Source of the DNA: Curtobacterium sp. MCJR17_020
Lineage (GTDB): Bacteria; Actinomycetota; Actinomycetes; Actinomycetales; Microbacteriaceae
Length of the DNA: 64,000 bases
Assembly: GCF_003234365.2 (NCBI RefSeq)
Contig: NZ_CP126260.1
Location: 1,426,001 to 1,490,000, forward strand
Direction: 5' to 3'
The position numbers and the translations under genes are program-made. The notes below the pieces were generated by a model. The model had not been told where the DNA came from, did not search any database, and saw only the letters and a list, made by a program, of their open reading frames with translations. Position 1 is the first letter of the stretch; every line of letters starts with the position of its first letter. Shown piece after piece: positions 55,007 to 64,000 of the stretch.

Positions 55007-58000
55007 TCATGCTTCGGGCCCGTCATTGAGCGGGAATTGCGCGAGGAACGCCTCGCGGATGTTGTCGTACGCAGCGGGCAGGACGTTCCAGCCCGCGGCC
55101 TCGAGATCGGTCCGGTCAACGGCGCTCATCGCGACGTCCACGGCGAGCTTCATCGACGACCACCCGATCGACAGCGGGATGCCGTCCTCGACCTCCACGC
55201 CGACCTCGGGAACCCGGTCGATCTCCGCTTCCAGCGCGAGACGGAGGAGTAGCTCGCGTTCGCTCACGTCGGCGAGGTCGAGCGCGTCCTGCCATTCCGC
55301 GGGCACAGTGTGCGCCGTGGTCGAGGCATCGACGGCGGCACCAGGCGCGGGGGCCACCACGAACGCCTCGCACTCCGACGTGGTCCCGATGAGCGCGGTT
55401 CGCACATCGCCGGCACCCAGCAGGTTCCCGAGATGGAGCCACTCCGCCCAAACGTCTACGAAGTCATGCTGGGCCGCGCGTTCTGGCGAGTCGTCGATCA
55501 TGGCTGCGGCCCAGGCCGGAACAGGAGCCACGTCGCCGGCGGAACTCCGCGACAACAGGGTGAGACCGGGCCGAGCAAAGGTCCAGGTCAGGCCGCCGTC
55601 GCGCGCCGCGAGGTCCGCGAACGACGACGCAATCGGCGCGAACGGCGTCGTGTCGAAGTGCGCCGGAGCGCTTGCCGCATACGACAACATCGGAAGCGCA
55701 TGTGCGACACGTCGCCAGTGTCCCTGGGTCGTCTCCGGGTCGGCGACCCACCCCATCAGCAACCGCATGGGGTCGCGTCGAAGCATCTCGAGGGCAGCTG
55801 GCGCGAGAAGGTACGCCGCCTCGACACCGCCTGTTCGCGAAGCGTCGTACCACTCGGGCATCTGTCCGTCGACACCATCGGCGGCTCGCTGCATGTCCTG
55901 CCACGTGATCGACAGGACGTTGTAACCGAGCTCGCGCAGACCGCGCCGCTTCGCAGCGTCGTCCGCCAGACGGTTGTGCGCTGGCGACGCGTGGTAGGCG
56001 TACCCGTCGGCGTAGATCGCGATCGGCGGGATCGGGGAACCGGTCGTCTCGAGGACGAAGTCAGGCCGGGTACCGCCGATCAGGGGCTGCGGACGGAGCG
56101 TCCACGTCCGGTGCTGGTTCGGCAGCGTGACCTGCACCTTAGAACCCCATGCGGTGTCAGTCTCCTTGATCGAGGCACCCAGCGTGATGACCCGCTCCTT
56201 GAACACCTTCCGAAACCACTGTTCTAGGTGTGACTCGGGGTCTTCGATCGGGTTGTCGACCGAGTCGACGACCCAGTCCTGCGGCTCGCCGTTCTGGACC
56301 TGTAGGAGCTTCTCGAGGTTGCGCAGGGCACTGGCGCGCGAGACGGCGTCGGCGTTGCCGCCGGGCGCATACGGAAGCAGACACTGATCGCACGCGGAGC
56401 GGCGGTCGTCCGTCGCGCATCGGCAGGCCTGGAGGGCCGTGCGAGCGCGTTCGAGTACTTCACGGATACGAGCCGGTTCCGCCAGGTCGGCGAGGTACCC
56501 GGTGCCGCCGGGAACAGTGTCGTGGATGAGGAGCGCCTCGTTGTTCACTTCGTGCCCGAGTAGCGGCTCGACGCACGTCGCGATGTGCAGGTGGTCCGGA
56601 TCCCCTCCGATGACCTCGCGGAGACCGAGCTGGATCGCCGCGGACAGGCTCGGCAGACTGAGGCTGTCGCCGATCGTCATGGACGTCGGGACACGCAGCA
56701 GGATGGCCTGGGTCCGGAGCGTCCGGGTCAGCACGATCGACTCGGCGTGTTCTTCGACAGAATTGCGGTGCGGGCACCAAGCGCGATGCTCGTTCGCCGC
56801 GTTCTTCCCCCCATCACGGTCGAGTTTTCCGCACGCACGGCACAGGCGGAAGAGCGGCGCGGCATAATCAGATCCGGCGATGACACGGTTCCCGCCGGAG
56901 CTGGCCTTGCCGAGGTTGAGCCAGCGGATCGTCATCGACCGGGAGTATTTGACCCCCAGCCCGACTTCGTCGACGAACCAGGGGTGGAGGATGCTGGCCG
57001 GGTCGATGTCCGCTGCGAGCTGGACGGTGAACGGCGTTCGCGTGCGGTCGTCGTCGGCATCGTTGATGGTCGACTCGTCTCGCCGGACCTCCGCCGAGAC
57101 CTGCTCCATCTCGACGGTGGAGTACCGCTGGTTCGTGTCCGCGATGGCGGTCGTTCCGCAGCGGGGGCAGACCGACGGCGCGGGGTGCTCGACGTCGATG
57201 TCGGCCGCAAATCCGCAGGCCGGGCAGAACACCGTCGTGTGGATCCGTTCGCCATCCTGCCCGAGGTCGACGGCATCGATGTCGATCTCGAGTCCTTGTG
57301 CGTAGAAGCGGCTACCCGGCGCGAGTTCGCTGATCGCAATGCTGCGTCCGCGCTCGTAGGTCCGGTCGTCGGTCTCGAACTCCCCGCTCTCGGGGTCGAC
57401 CCAGCTCAGGCCGACGTTGAGCTGCACACGGTCGTCGAGGAGCGTGTAGTTGGGGAGCACACCGAACCGTTCGAGTGCGGCAATCCAGAACTCACCGCGC
57501 AGTTCCTGGAGCTGTTTCCGCACGAGCCGAAGCGACGCACGCGCGGAGCGAAGCGCGGTGACGGCACTGTCCTCCTTAGACACCGCCGCCTGCTGCTCGA
57601 GTTCCGGTAGCGATTCCTCGATCTGCTTCATGCGGAGTCGCAGGGTCTCTGCGTCGTGGTTCCAGTCCGCGCTGGCCCGCACCATCGTCTGCGCAAGCCC
57701 GCTCGAGCCTGCGACGTCGACGACCATGGTCGCCCAGTCGCGGAGCGCTGCCTTGGACCCGTCGCTCACCCCTTCCATCGAGCCGAGGAACGCGTCGAGG
57801 AGCTCCTCGGACCGCGATTCCGCCGTCGCGATGACCTTCGCGATGAACGACGTCCCCTCGGTCTTGCGCAGGACGCTCATCGCGTCCTTCAACAGCCCAA
57901 GGTCGTCCGCCGTAGCGAGCTGGTCGACGACGAACGCCGTGTACTGGCGCCGGATGATCTCCACCGCGTTCAGGTACGTGGCCGGCGGGCGGACCGAACC

Positions 58001-61000
58001 GTTGATCACCGAGAGCGGGTCCCCGATCTTCGGAAGCTGTGCCCCGCGGCCGAGCACGAACGCGGTTATCAGTGCGTTACCGGTGAGGCGTCCCGCACGC
58101 CCCACGCGCTGCAGGTACGAGGAGACGGAGCGGGGGAGGCCCGCGAGGAACACCGTCGACAGGTCGCCGATGTCGATACCCATCTCGAGCGTGGGCGTCG
58201 CGACGAGGACGTTCGGCGCGTCGGGCCTGGTGTCTGACGCCTTGAACGCGTTCTCGTACTCCAGGCGGGTCTTGTCGTCGAGCAGACCCGTGTGCTCGCG
58301 AGCGACCACGCGACGCATCATGCCGGTGTCGTACTGTCGCCTGTAGTAGTTGTCTGCGTCTCCCTCTGAGGGAAGGAGGTGCCCACGGCATCGGTCGGCG
58401 GTGCACGGTCCGCCGACGAGCTGCGACGCCACCGCTGTCGCGACCGGGGTGGTGGTCTCGCACGTGTCGCAGACCATGATCAGGTCGCCGCTAATCAGCG
58501 CGGCGTCGTCCGCGGGCGCGACGATCACCGAGCTCGGGCGAAGACCATATGCGCGGGCCTCGCTTCCCTTTATCGGCCAGCTGACGATGATCTCTTCGTG
58601 ATCGAGTCGTTCGAAGAGCCGTTGAACCAAATTGGCGCTGACCGCGGCGGTCACATCGAGGTTCTTCCGGGTCCACCGGGCGTACCAGCTCTGCGAGGAG
58701 GACGCTTGGTCGAGGTTTGACTCCCGCCCACCCTGTGTCCTCGGGCCGAACCGCGCAAACGCGGGTGCCTCACGGCCATTCGGGAAGGCCGGCATGCCCT
58801 GCCGCCTGGCGGGCCGACCGCCCCAGACCCACCACCGCTCGCCGTTCTCCTCGATGTACCGACGAAGCCAGTCGTGCTCGATGGCGCCGCGCTCCCGCAG
58901 CCTTTCAAGCGTGCCCCGGACCCATCGCACCAGCGCATCGGACGTGATCGTGCCGTCGGAGTCGTCATCGAGTCGATCTGCAGTCTCGATCCCGTCGATC
59001 GCTGCGCGACCGATCGCTTCCAACCTGGAGGCGGTGCCCGCGTCGACGGAGGCAACTAGGCTGCCCGTCTCCTCCAGCGTCCGACCCACCCTTGACTGGA
59101 GGCCGAACTCGAGCGCAAGGTCGAAGCGGACCCGCTCCTTGACCCGGTTCTTGACGGCAGGGGAGGGCTTCCTGCGTGGGTCCCAGAACGCGCCGAACCC
59201 GGCGCGATCCACGAGGTCCGGCGGGAGCAGTCGGTACCGCTCGGCCGGGGTCGTCGCTGCCTGGATCATGGCGTCGGCGACGTCGTCCAGGCTCATCGGA
59301 GCGTCGACGACCGACCGGACCGCGTTCCGCAGGTTGAACACGTGCGCGCGGCTCTGGATGAATCCCGCCCGGTGCGCTGCGTCCTGCACACTGTCGGTGA
59401 AGACGAGCGCTTTCTTCTCGCCTTGGTCGAGGTCTCGGTCGCCGAAGAGCGTCGTTACGACCACCGAGAGCTGCGTTGCGATCGCTGATCCGAGGAAGCG
59501 GATGCCCTCACGCTTGCCACAGTTCGGGCAGGTGTCCCGCCCCGACTCTTCATCGGCATCCGTGTCGGTCAGCGTGAGTATGGGGACGATGGTGTTCGCA
59601 TCACGCTCGGCAGCCGACGGGAGCTCGATGCGGAGCTCGCGGTTCTCGACGTGGAGCCACCGCAGCTGCTCGGCGCTCTCACCCGTCCCCTCGAGCGCCA
59701 TTTCACCTTCTCGCGGAGCGTGGATCAAGGCACGGAAGCGACTCTTCTTCGACCGCGCGGCGTGGTTGCGCCGGATCGAGTCGTCATCGGTCGACAGAGA
59801 GAAGCCGATCGGTCCAAGCTCCACACCCCATCCGCTCCGGCCACAGTGGCGGCAAAACACGGCTGGGAAGGCGTGTGAATCGGGTGCTTGAGCGACGTCA
59901 AGTTGCTCGGCCGACGGCACATCGCCGTCGTCGGTCCATGCGAACGCAGGCGACGCCTGTGCGAAGCGATCAACGCGCGACAACGCTCGGATCCAGAGGT
60001 GGAGGTCGACAGAGACCGCTTCGCGTCCGGCCTCTTTCCGCACATGGCTCAGCGCACCGAAGACGGCGATGAGCGTACGAGACCGGTCGGAGTCACGATC
60101 CGTTGCCGTCTGTGACGCGGCGAGCTCGTTCGGGAACACCTCCGCGCTGAGCGCGGAGAGCGGAACCGAGGCGGCTGCTCGTCGGACCAGCTCTTGCACG
60201 AACGGGTGCGCCTGCAGGAGATGGAGGAGCAGGGCGAATCGATCTGCTCGATTCGGTGCAGAGTCGAGCGCCAGGTGGAGACGGTCACGCGCTCGTTGGC
60301 CGTCATCCTCGGCGTACTGTTCGTCCTGTGTGGCGTACAGCCAGTCGACGACGCGCTCCGTGAGCCGGTCTGCATCCCGAGGCCCCGTCTTGGCGTCTGC
60401 ATCGATGAGCTCGAGCAGCCCGTGCACTCGGAAGTCAGTCACCTCCGCCGCGATGAGGTCGATCTCGGCGAGAAGTTCCTCGGACTGGTCGACCCAGTCC
60501 TCGACCGTTTGCCGGGTCTCCGTCACGACACTGTCCGCATCGAACCCGCCACCGAACACGGTGTTCGCGAAGTTGACCATCGCGGTGGGATCACCGCCGT
60601 CACCGAGCGTCGCAGACGTCGCTACGGGTGTGAGCAGACCGAGGGGCCTATCCCGCGCGACGTCTGGGACGTCGGCATCGGACGGCCACCTGGACTTGAG
60701 CGCGAGACCGAGCCGCCGGAGCAGCATCGCGACGTCGGTGCCCTGTGCCCCGTCGTAGATGTGGAACTCGTCGAGGACGAGGTACCGAAGGCTCAGCGCA
60801 CTCTGGTCCCACAGCGCCCGGTCGCCCGGACGCAGGAGGAGCTGGTCGAGCATCTTGTAGTTGGTGAGCAGGATGTCCGGTGCGAGCGACCGGATCTCGT
60901 CGCGCTCGGTGATGAGGTTGCCAGCCGTCACGGTCCGCTGTGTCGGCCCGGTCTGGCCGGTGTAGAGCGCGGCACGGATGCCGCCGAGCGCCGTATCGGT

Positions 61001-61480
61001 CGTGATGAGCTCCGCGATTCGACGAGCCTGGTCGTTTGCGAGCGCGTTCATCGGGTAGAGGATCAGTGCCTTGACGCCCTGCACACCATCCCGCTTGGCG
61101 CGGAGCACGTGATCGACGATCGGATGGAGGAACGCCTCCGTCTTGCCCGATCCGGTGCCGGTTGTCACGAGCGTCGGCTGTGGTTCCCTGTGACCAGGGC
61201 GGGAGAGTGAGCTGAGCCGTTCGTACGCGGCCGCCTGGTGTCCGTACGGCCGCCGTGGCGGTTGCCATTCCAGCGAGTTCTCCCAACCTGTGGCGGCTGG
61301 CTCGAACGGCAAACGGAGCCGCACGTACGGGCCGCGGAAGATGCCCATCTCAGGATCCTCGAGGAACCGCGAGAGTGACTGCTTGGTCTCGGGGTCCGCG
61401 AGCGCGAACGTCGTGGTCAGGTAGTCGAGGAGCCCCTTCCGGATGTCGTCGGCCTGCAGCGTGGGCATGAGCTCACTCAT
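55007..61480 (-). CDS. Giant DEAD/DEAH-box helicase with DUF1998 and C-terminal nuclease-like domain
   Basis: A 2157-residue superfamily II helicase. Walker A is TGTGSGKTE (107-115), motif Ia LYPMNALANDQ, motif II LDEFHIYDGAQGTD (236-249), and motif VI LQRVGRAGR (near residue 1120). Several zinc-knuckle pairs follow (CRHCG, CPNCG, CDTCE, CPACG...CPRCG, CRACG). A DUF1998-like region (about 1600-1720) has HDTVPGGTGYLADLAEP and clustered cysteines (CRCATDDRRSACDQC). A C-terminal domain (about 1795-1870) reads RPDFVLE ... IAIYADGYAYHAS ... RELGYNVLSITWQD, like a DUF559/Vsr-type PD-(D/E)xK fold. The plan is like DruE or fused DrmA-DrmB. The ATG at 61480 overlaps the methyltransferase stop (ATGA). 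Confidence 0.88.
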   Translation of the reverse strand: MSELMPTLQADDIRKGLLDYLTTTFALADPETKQSLSRFLEDPEMGIFRGPYVRLRLPFEPAATGWENSLEWQPPRRPYGHQAAAYERLSSLSRPGHREPQPTLVTTGTGSGKTEAFLHPIVDHVLRAKRDGVQGVKALILYPMNALANDQARRIAELITTDTALGGIRAALYTGQTGPTQRTVTAGNLITERDEIRSLAPDILLTNYKMLDQLLLRPGDRALWDQSALSLRYLVLDEFHIYDGAQGTDVAMLLRRLGLALKSRWPSDADVPDVARDRPLGLLTPVATSATLGDGGDPTAMVNFANTVFGGGFDADSVVTETRQTVEDWVDQSEELLAEIDLIAAEVTDFRVHGLLELIDADAKTGPRDADRLTERVVDWLYATQDEQYAEDDGQRARDRLHLALDSAPNRADRFALLLHLLQAHPFVQELVRRAAASVPLSALSAEVFPNELAASQTATDRDSDRSRTLIAVFGALSHVRKEAGREAVSVDLHLWIRALSRVDRFAQASPAFAWTDDGDVPSAEQLDVAQAPDSHAFPAVFCRHCGRSGWGVELGPIGFSLSTDDDSIRRNHAARSKKSRFRALIHAPREGEMALEGTGESAEQLRWLHVENRELRIELPSAAERDANTIVPILTLTDTDADEESGRDTCPNCGKREGIRFLGSAIATQLSVVVTTLFGDRDLDQGEKKALVFTDSVQDAAHRAGFIQSRAHVFNLRNAVRSVVDAPMSLDDVADAMIQAATTPAERYRLLPPDLVDRAGFGAFWDPRRKPSPAVKNRVKERVRFDLALEFGLQSRVGRTLEETGSLVASVDAGTASRLEAIGRAAIDGIETADRLDDDSDGTITSDALVRWVRGTLERLRERGAIEHDWLRRYIEENGERWWVWGGRPARRQGMPAFPNGREAPAFARFGPRTQGGRESNLDQASSSQSWYARWTRKNLDVTAAVSANLVQRLFERLDHEEIIVSWPIKGSEARAYGLRPSSVIVAPADDAALISGDLIMVCDTCETTTPVATAVASQLVGGPCTADRCRGHLLPSEGDADNYYRRQYDTGMMRRVVAREHTGLLDDKTRLEYENAFKASDTRPDAPNVLVATPTLEMGIDIGDLSTVFLAGLPRSVSSYLQRVGRAGRLTGNALITAFVLGRGAQLPKIGDPLSVINGSVRPPATYLNAVEIIRRQYTAFVVDQLATADDLGLLKDAMSVLRKTEGTSFIAKVIATAESRSEELLDAFLGSMEGVSDGSKAALRDWATMVVDVAGSSGLAQTMVRASADWNHDAETLRLRMKQIEESLPELEQQAAVSKEDSAVTALRSARASLRLVRKQLQELRGEFWIAALERFGVLPNYTLLDDRVQLNVGLSWVDPESGEFETDDRTYERGRSIAISELAPGSRFYAQGLEIDIDAVDLGQDGERIHTTVFCPACGFAADIDVEHPAPSVCPRCGTTAIADTNQRYSTVEMEQVSAEVRRDESTINDADDDRTRTPFTVQLAADIDPASILHPWFVDEVGLGVKYSRSMTIRWLNLGKASSGGNRVIAGSDYAAPLFRLCRACGKLDRDGGKNAANEHRAWCPHRNSVEEHAESIVLTRTLRTQAILLRVPTSMTIGDSLSLPSLSAAIQLGLREVIGGDPDHLHIATCVEPLLGHEVNNEALLIHDTVPGGTGYLADLAEPARIREVLERARTALQACRCATDDRRSACDQCLLPYAPGGNADAVSRASALRNLEKLLQVQNGEPQDWVVDSVDNPIEDPESHLEQWFRKVFKERVITLGASIKETDTAWGSKVQVTLPNQHRTWTLRPQPLIGGTRPDFVLETTGSPIPPIAIYADGYAYHASPAHNRLADDAAKRRGLRELGYNVLSITWQDMQRAADGVDGQMPEWYDASRTGGVEAAYLLAPAALEMLRRDPMRLLMGWVADPETTQGHWRRVAHALPMLSYAASAPAHFDTTPFAPIASSFADLAARDGGLTWTFARPGLTLLSRSSAGDVAPVPAWAAAMIDDSPERAAQHDFVDVWAEWLHLGNLLGAGDVRTALIGTTSECEAFVVAPAPGAAVDASTTAHTVPAEWQDALDLADVSERELLLRLALEAEIDRVPEVGVEVEDGIPLSIGWSSMKLAVDVAMSAVDRTDLEAAGWNVLPAAYDNIREAFLAQFPLNDGPEA

Positions 61481-64000
61481 GACTGCTCCTCCAGGAGCTT
61501 CTCGAAGTGCGCGTACGCCTGCCGCATGTCGGCCTCGCGGTCCAGCGTCCGGAACGGGAGCTCGTACGTGTACGTGTTGCCCGAAGCGTTCGTGGCCGTG
61601 CGTTCCTCAGCACTCATCCCCTCCTGCTTCTGCCGCCAGACCTTGAGCACTTCATTCGGGACGAGGCGGCCGTTCGAGTCGTAGAAGTAGACGTTGTGGT
61701 CGTAGCCGTAGAGGACCGCGAACTGGGTGCGGTAGATGGTGCAGAGTTCATCCGCCGTCAAGCCGAGAGACAGAGCGAAAAGCGCGTCGATCTCGATGTG
61801 CGCCTGCCGGCGATCTGATGCTCGTCGAAGCGGCGTCGTATCCGACCAATCGTGTTCTCGGTCGCCAAGGGTCCGGCGCTCCGCATACTCATGCCCACCC
61901 GCCCAATTTGAGAGATCGTTCGAAGGTTGTTGTGAGTAGGAATTCTGCCAAAGCGGCGCCCAAGCGCTCGTGACGCAATTGAGGGTCAACCCGCGCCAAG
62001 CCATTGCGTCTGCGATCAGCGAAGCGCTCTCAGGAATTGGCAACCTTCTGACGACGCTACGATTTACCGTCGACGGACCAACGGCACGTACCAGAAAGTC
62101 CGAAACTAACGACGACATGACTGCGGCGATCAGGCCAATTGATTCTGATGAGGCGGACGCACTCATGACGGCGTTTACGTGTGCCGGGCCTGGAGGAATG
62201 ATGGAACTGATCAACGTGCGCTCGTTCTTATTGGCTGCCATGTTCCGCCACGCGACGCGGTAGCTGTTCCGGGCTGGACGGTGGTCAGCGCCCCAATGTG
62301 TGTAGGCCGCATCGTAGAGGGACTGCTCGGCGGCTGGCTTGTAGGCGGTCACCGGGAGGGCATCGGGCGCGAGTGTCTCGAGGTCGATCGAGGACCAGTC
62401 TTGGTTGTGCAACATCGTGCTGTTCGGCGATTTGTAGAACGGATTGCCGACGAAGATGTGCGGCCCTTGGAGGATCGCGTCGTCCCAGGAGCCCACCTGG
62501 CCCCACCGCTTGTCAAACATGCCCCGCTTGAAGTCGGTGGTCTCGTTCCACCCCTGCGAGAATTCCAATCCGAGTGAATCGAGTCGCGGAGCGCCAGCAA
62601 TCTTTTCGAGGACCACGGCGGTCGCCTTGTTCACTGCATACACCATCCGTGTTTGTCGAACCGGCACATCGCTATCTTCGAGGATCGCATGCCAGGTGCG
62701 TAGTACTGAGTCGTCGACACGGAGGATTCGGCCTTGATGGGGACGAATGTCCCAATTCCCATCCGGATCCTTCAGGCCCGGCTCTTCCGCAGAGGATCGA
62801 ATGACGCGCGATCGGCGAGCAACATCCGGGTGGTATAGGTAGGTTGCCATTTCGAACTGCGTATCCGCGAGGATGCTGCCATATATATGGACGCCGAATG
62901 ACGCCTTGTCGTCGATTTCGAATAGCATCTTCTCATTGATAAAATGCCAGTGCTGACGGAGCCGCGCATAAGTGGACCTGCGGAGTTCACGCGCCTTCTC
63001 GTCCGTAAAATGCGTCTCCGGATGAATTAGCCCGGTTGCACCGCGCTGACTAGCGTGTCGCCAGGTCTGCTCCATGAAGCACCGATAGAGGTCCGGTCGA
63101 AGCCCGGCAAGCAACGGGTAGTTGATGGTGTCTCCAACGGAGGAGCGTGTCGCGACGACGGAACTCAGATCGTCGAGGTAAGCACGACGGACCAGCGGGT
63201 GTGTCAGCGCGAGCTGACGTCGTCGAATCACTTCGGCAGCGGGGGGCTTGGCGGTCAGCGTCCACCAGGGGTCATGCTCCCCGAGCGACGCGGCTTCGTC
63301 CCAATCGGGGCGCACCCACGGGGGGTTACCGACCTGCAGGTCGAATCCACCCCGGGCGAACACCGGGGCGAAGTCGAGTTCCCAGTGGAAGAAGCCTTGC
63401 TGTTGCGTGATCCGCTCCGCAGCGCCCAACCAAGGGCGCTCGACGAGGAGGACGTCGAGATCGGTTACGCTCGCGAACGCGAGATCGTCTGCTTCCTCGT
63501 CATTGAGCGCCTCCCAGCCGGTCTGCCGCGCACCTAGCGTGACCTGGCCGTGGCGAGCCGCAGCCGGTCGAGCTGTCGTGTGCTCCCCAAGCAGCTGGCG
63601 GAGCGTCGCGATCCACTCGTCGAGGGTCGGCGGCGTCGCGCCTTCGGTCAACGTGTCCGTGAGCGGCCAGAACCACATCGCGCACCACGCATCCATCGCT
63701 CTGTGGAGGCGTTGGTACGCGCCGTTCGGGTCACTGAGCTTGTGCTCGATCTCCTCGCGCGAGATCGCCCCGCCCGCGTCTGGCTTGCTGTCGCTGCCCC
63801 AGAGGGGGATGTCGCGGCGGATCTCGTGCTCAGCGATCTCGAGTCGACGACGCGCAATGTCCCAGAGACGCTCGACGCGATACCCGAGAGCGACGAGCGT
63901 GTCTGTCTGCTGCTTGGTCGGCTTAGCGAGGACCTGGCGTCGCCATCCCTTCAGTGCTGCGAGTGCTTCGGTAGCGAGCTCCTTCGCCTCCTTCGCATCG
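61477..64000 (-). CDS. Class I N6-adenine DNA methyltransferase-like protein, C-terminal part
   Basis: The frame is open to the window edge, so at least 840 residues are present and the N-terminus lies outside. The region near nt 63320-63345 holds the catalytic NPPW motif (DLQVGNPPWVRPDW), characteristic of adenine-N6 methylases such as Eco57I- or PglX-like enzymes. The SAM-binding FxGxG motif must lie further upstream or be missing. Downstream parts include LIHPETHFTDEKARELRRST and FVGNPFYKSPNS, typical of target-recognition regions. Local GC is clearly lower at about 61.9-63.1 kb. An internal ATG at 63696 is not the start because coding continues. It overlaps the helicase gene by ATGA. Confidence 0.82.
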   Translation of the reverse strand, partial: DAKEAKELATEALAALKGWRRQVLAKPTKQQTDTLVALGYRVERLWDIARRRLEIAEHEIRRDIPLWGSDSKPDAGGAISREEIEHKLSDPNGAYQRLHRAMDAWCAMWFWPLTDTLTEGATPPTLDEWIATLRQLLGEHTTARPAAARHGQVTLGARQTGWEALNDEEADDLAFASVTDLDVLLVERPWLGAAERITQQQGFFHWELDFAPVFARGGFDLQVGNPPWVRPDWDEAASLGEHDPWWTLTAKPPAAEVIRRRQLALTHPLVRRAYLDDLSSVVATRSSVGDTINYPLLAGLRPDLYRCFMEQTWRHASQRGATGLIHPETHFTDEKARELRRSTYARLRQHWHFINEKMLFEIDDKASFGVHIYGSILADTQFEMATYLYHPDVARRSRVIRSSAEEPGLKDPDGNWDIRPHQGRILRVDDSVLRTWHAILEDSDVPVRQTRMVYAVNKATAVVLEKIAGAPRLDSLGLEFSQGWNETTDFKRGMFDKRWGQVGSWDDAILQGPHIFVGNPFYKSPNSTMLHNQDWSSIDLETLAPDALPVTAYKPAAEQSLYDAAYTHWGADHRPARNSYRVAWRNMAANKNERTLISSIIPPGPAHVNAVMSASASSESIGLIAAVMSSLVSDFLVRAVGPSTVNRSVVRRLPIPESASLIADAMAWRGLTLNCVTSAWAPLWQNSYSQQPSNDLSNWAGGHEYAERRTLGDREHDWSDTTPLRRASDRRQAHIEIDALFALSLGLTADELCTIYRTQFAVLYGYDHNVYFYDSNGRLVPNEVLKVWRQKQEGMSAEERTATNASGNTYTYELPFRTLDREADMRQAYAHFEKLLEEQS

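Noticed and set aside
63694..63696. ATG at 63696 as the start of the methyltransferase
   Set aside because: The frame stays open without a stop from 63697 to the window end at 64000 with good coding character, so this is an internal Met.

Overview
The window is high-GC DNA with actinobacterial gene style: tightly packed operons, ATGA/GTGA stop-start overlaps, and many GTG/TTG starts. It carries one complete rRNA operon. The rRNA signature, the absence of tRNAs in the 16S-23S spacer and the gene content fit a plant-associated member of the Microbacteriaceae, probably Curtobacterium or a close relative. This assignment is inference from the sequence; no database was searched.

Layout: (1) 1-5.7 kb holds a sugar-acid operon that looks like D-apionate catabolism: the C-terminus of a DhaL-type (L-erythrulose) kinase, RpiB-like and TIM-like isomerases, a 3-oxo-isoapionate decarboxylase-like protein, an ApnO-like oxidoisomerase, a convergent ApnL-like lactonase and a divergent SDR. 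Together these would turn D-apionolactone into D-erythrose 4-phosphate. (2) 5.8-13.7 kb holds housekeeping and regulatory genes: a YtrA-type GntR with a DUF1648 membrane protein, an alpha/beta hydrolase, a lipoprotein, a MocR regulator divergent from a PNPOx-like protein, a secreted NlpC/P60 hydrolase and rlmN. (3) 13.7-19.5 kb is the rrn operon (promoter, leader, 16S, spacer, 23S, 5S, strong terminator). (4) 19.5-35.5 kb is a plant-oligosaccharide locus: ROK regulator, GH42 beta-galactosidase, GH36 alpha-galactosidase, GH2 beta-mannosidase, a five-gene family-5 ABC transporter and a second GH36. Two matching operator-like sites link its transcription units, and galacto(gluco)mannan-derived oligosaccharides are the likely substrate.

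(5) 35.6-42.3 kb holds a LuxR-type two-component system with an ABC-2 exporter, divergent from a lactococcin-972-like bacteriocin gene, its DUF1430-type membrane protein and an ABC ATPase. (6) 42.4-44.1 kb has a small hypothetical gene and a quinone-oxidoreductase-like gene. (7) 44.2-47.0 kb is an operon that looks like the Bacillus SdpC-SdpA-SdpB cannibalism-toxin system in an actinobacterium, plus a fourth PH-domain-like membrane gene that could be immunity. (8) 47.0-64 kb is a defence-type island: two unknown proteins, McrB and McrC, then on the opposite strand an operon of a class I N6-adenine methyltransferase (N-terminus outside the window), a 2157-residue DEAD/DEAH helicase with DUF1998 and a C-terminal nuclease-like domain, and a UvrD-like helicase with a RelE-like N-terminus.

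Across the window, several convergent gene ends carry long hairpins with 21-22 bp stems but no U-tract, and a second hairpin family built on GACGGGAGGC surrounds the bacteriocin region.
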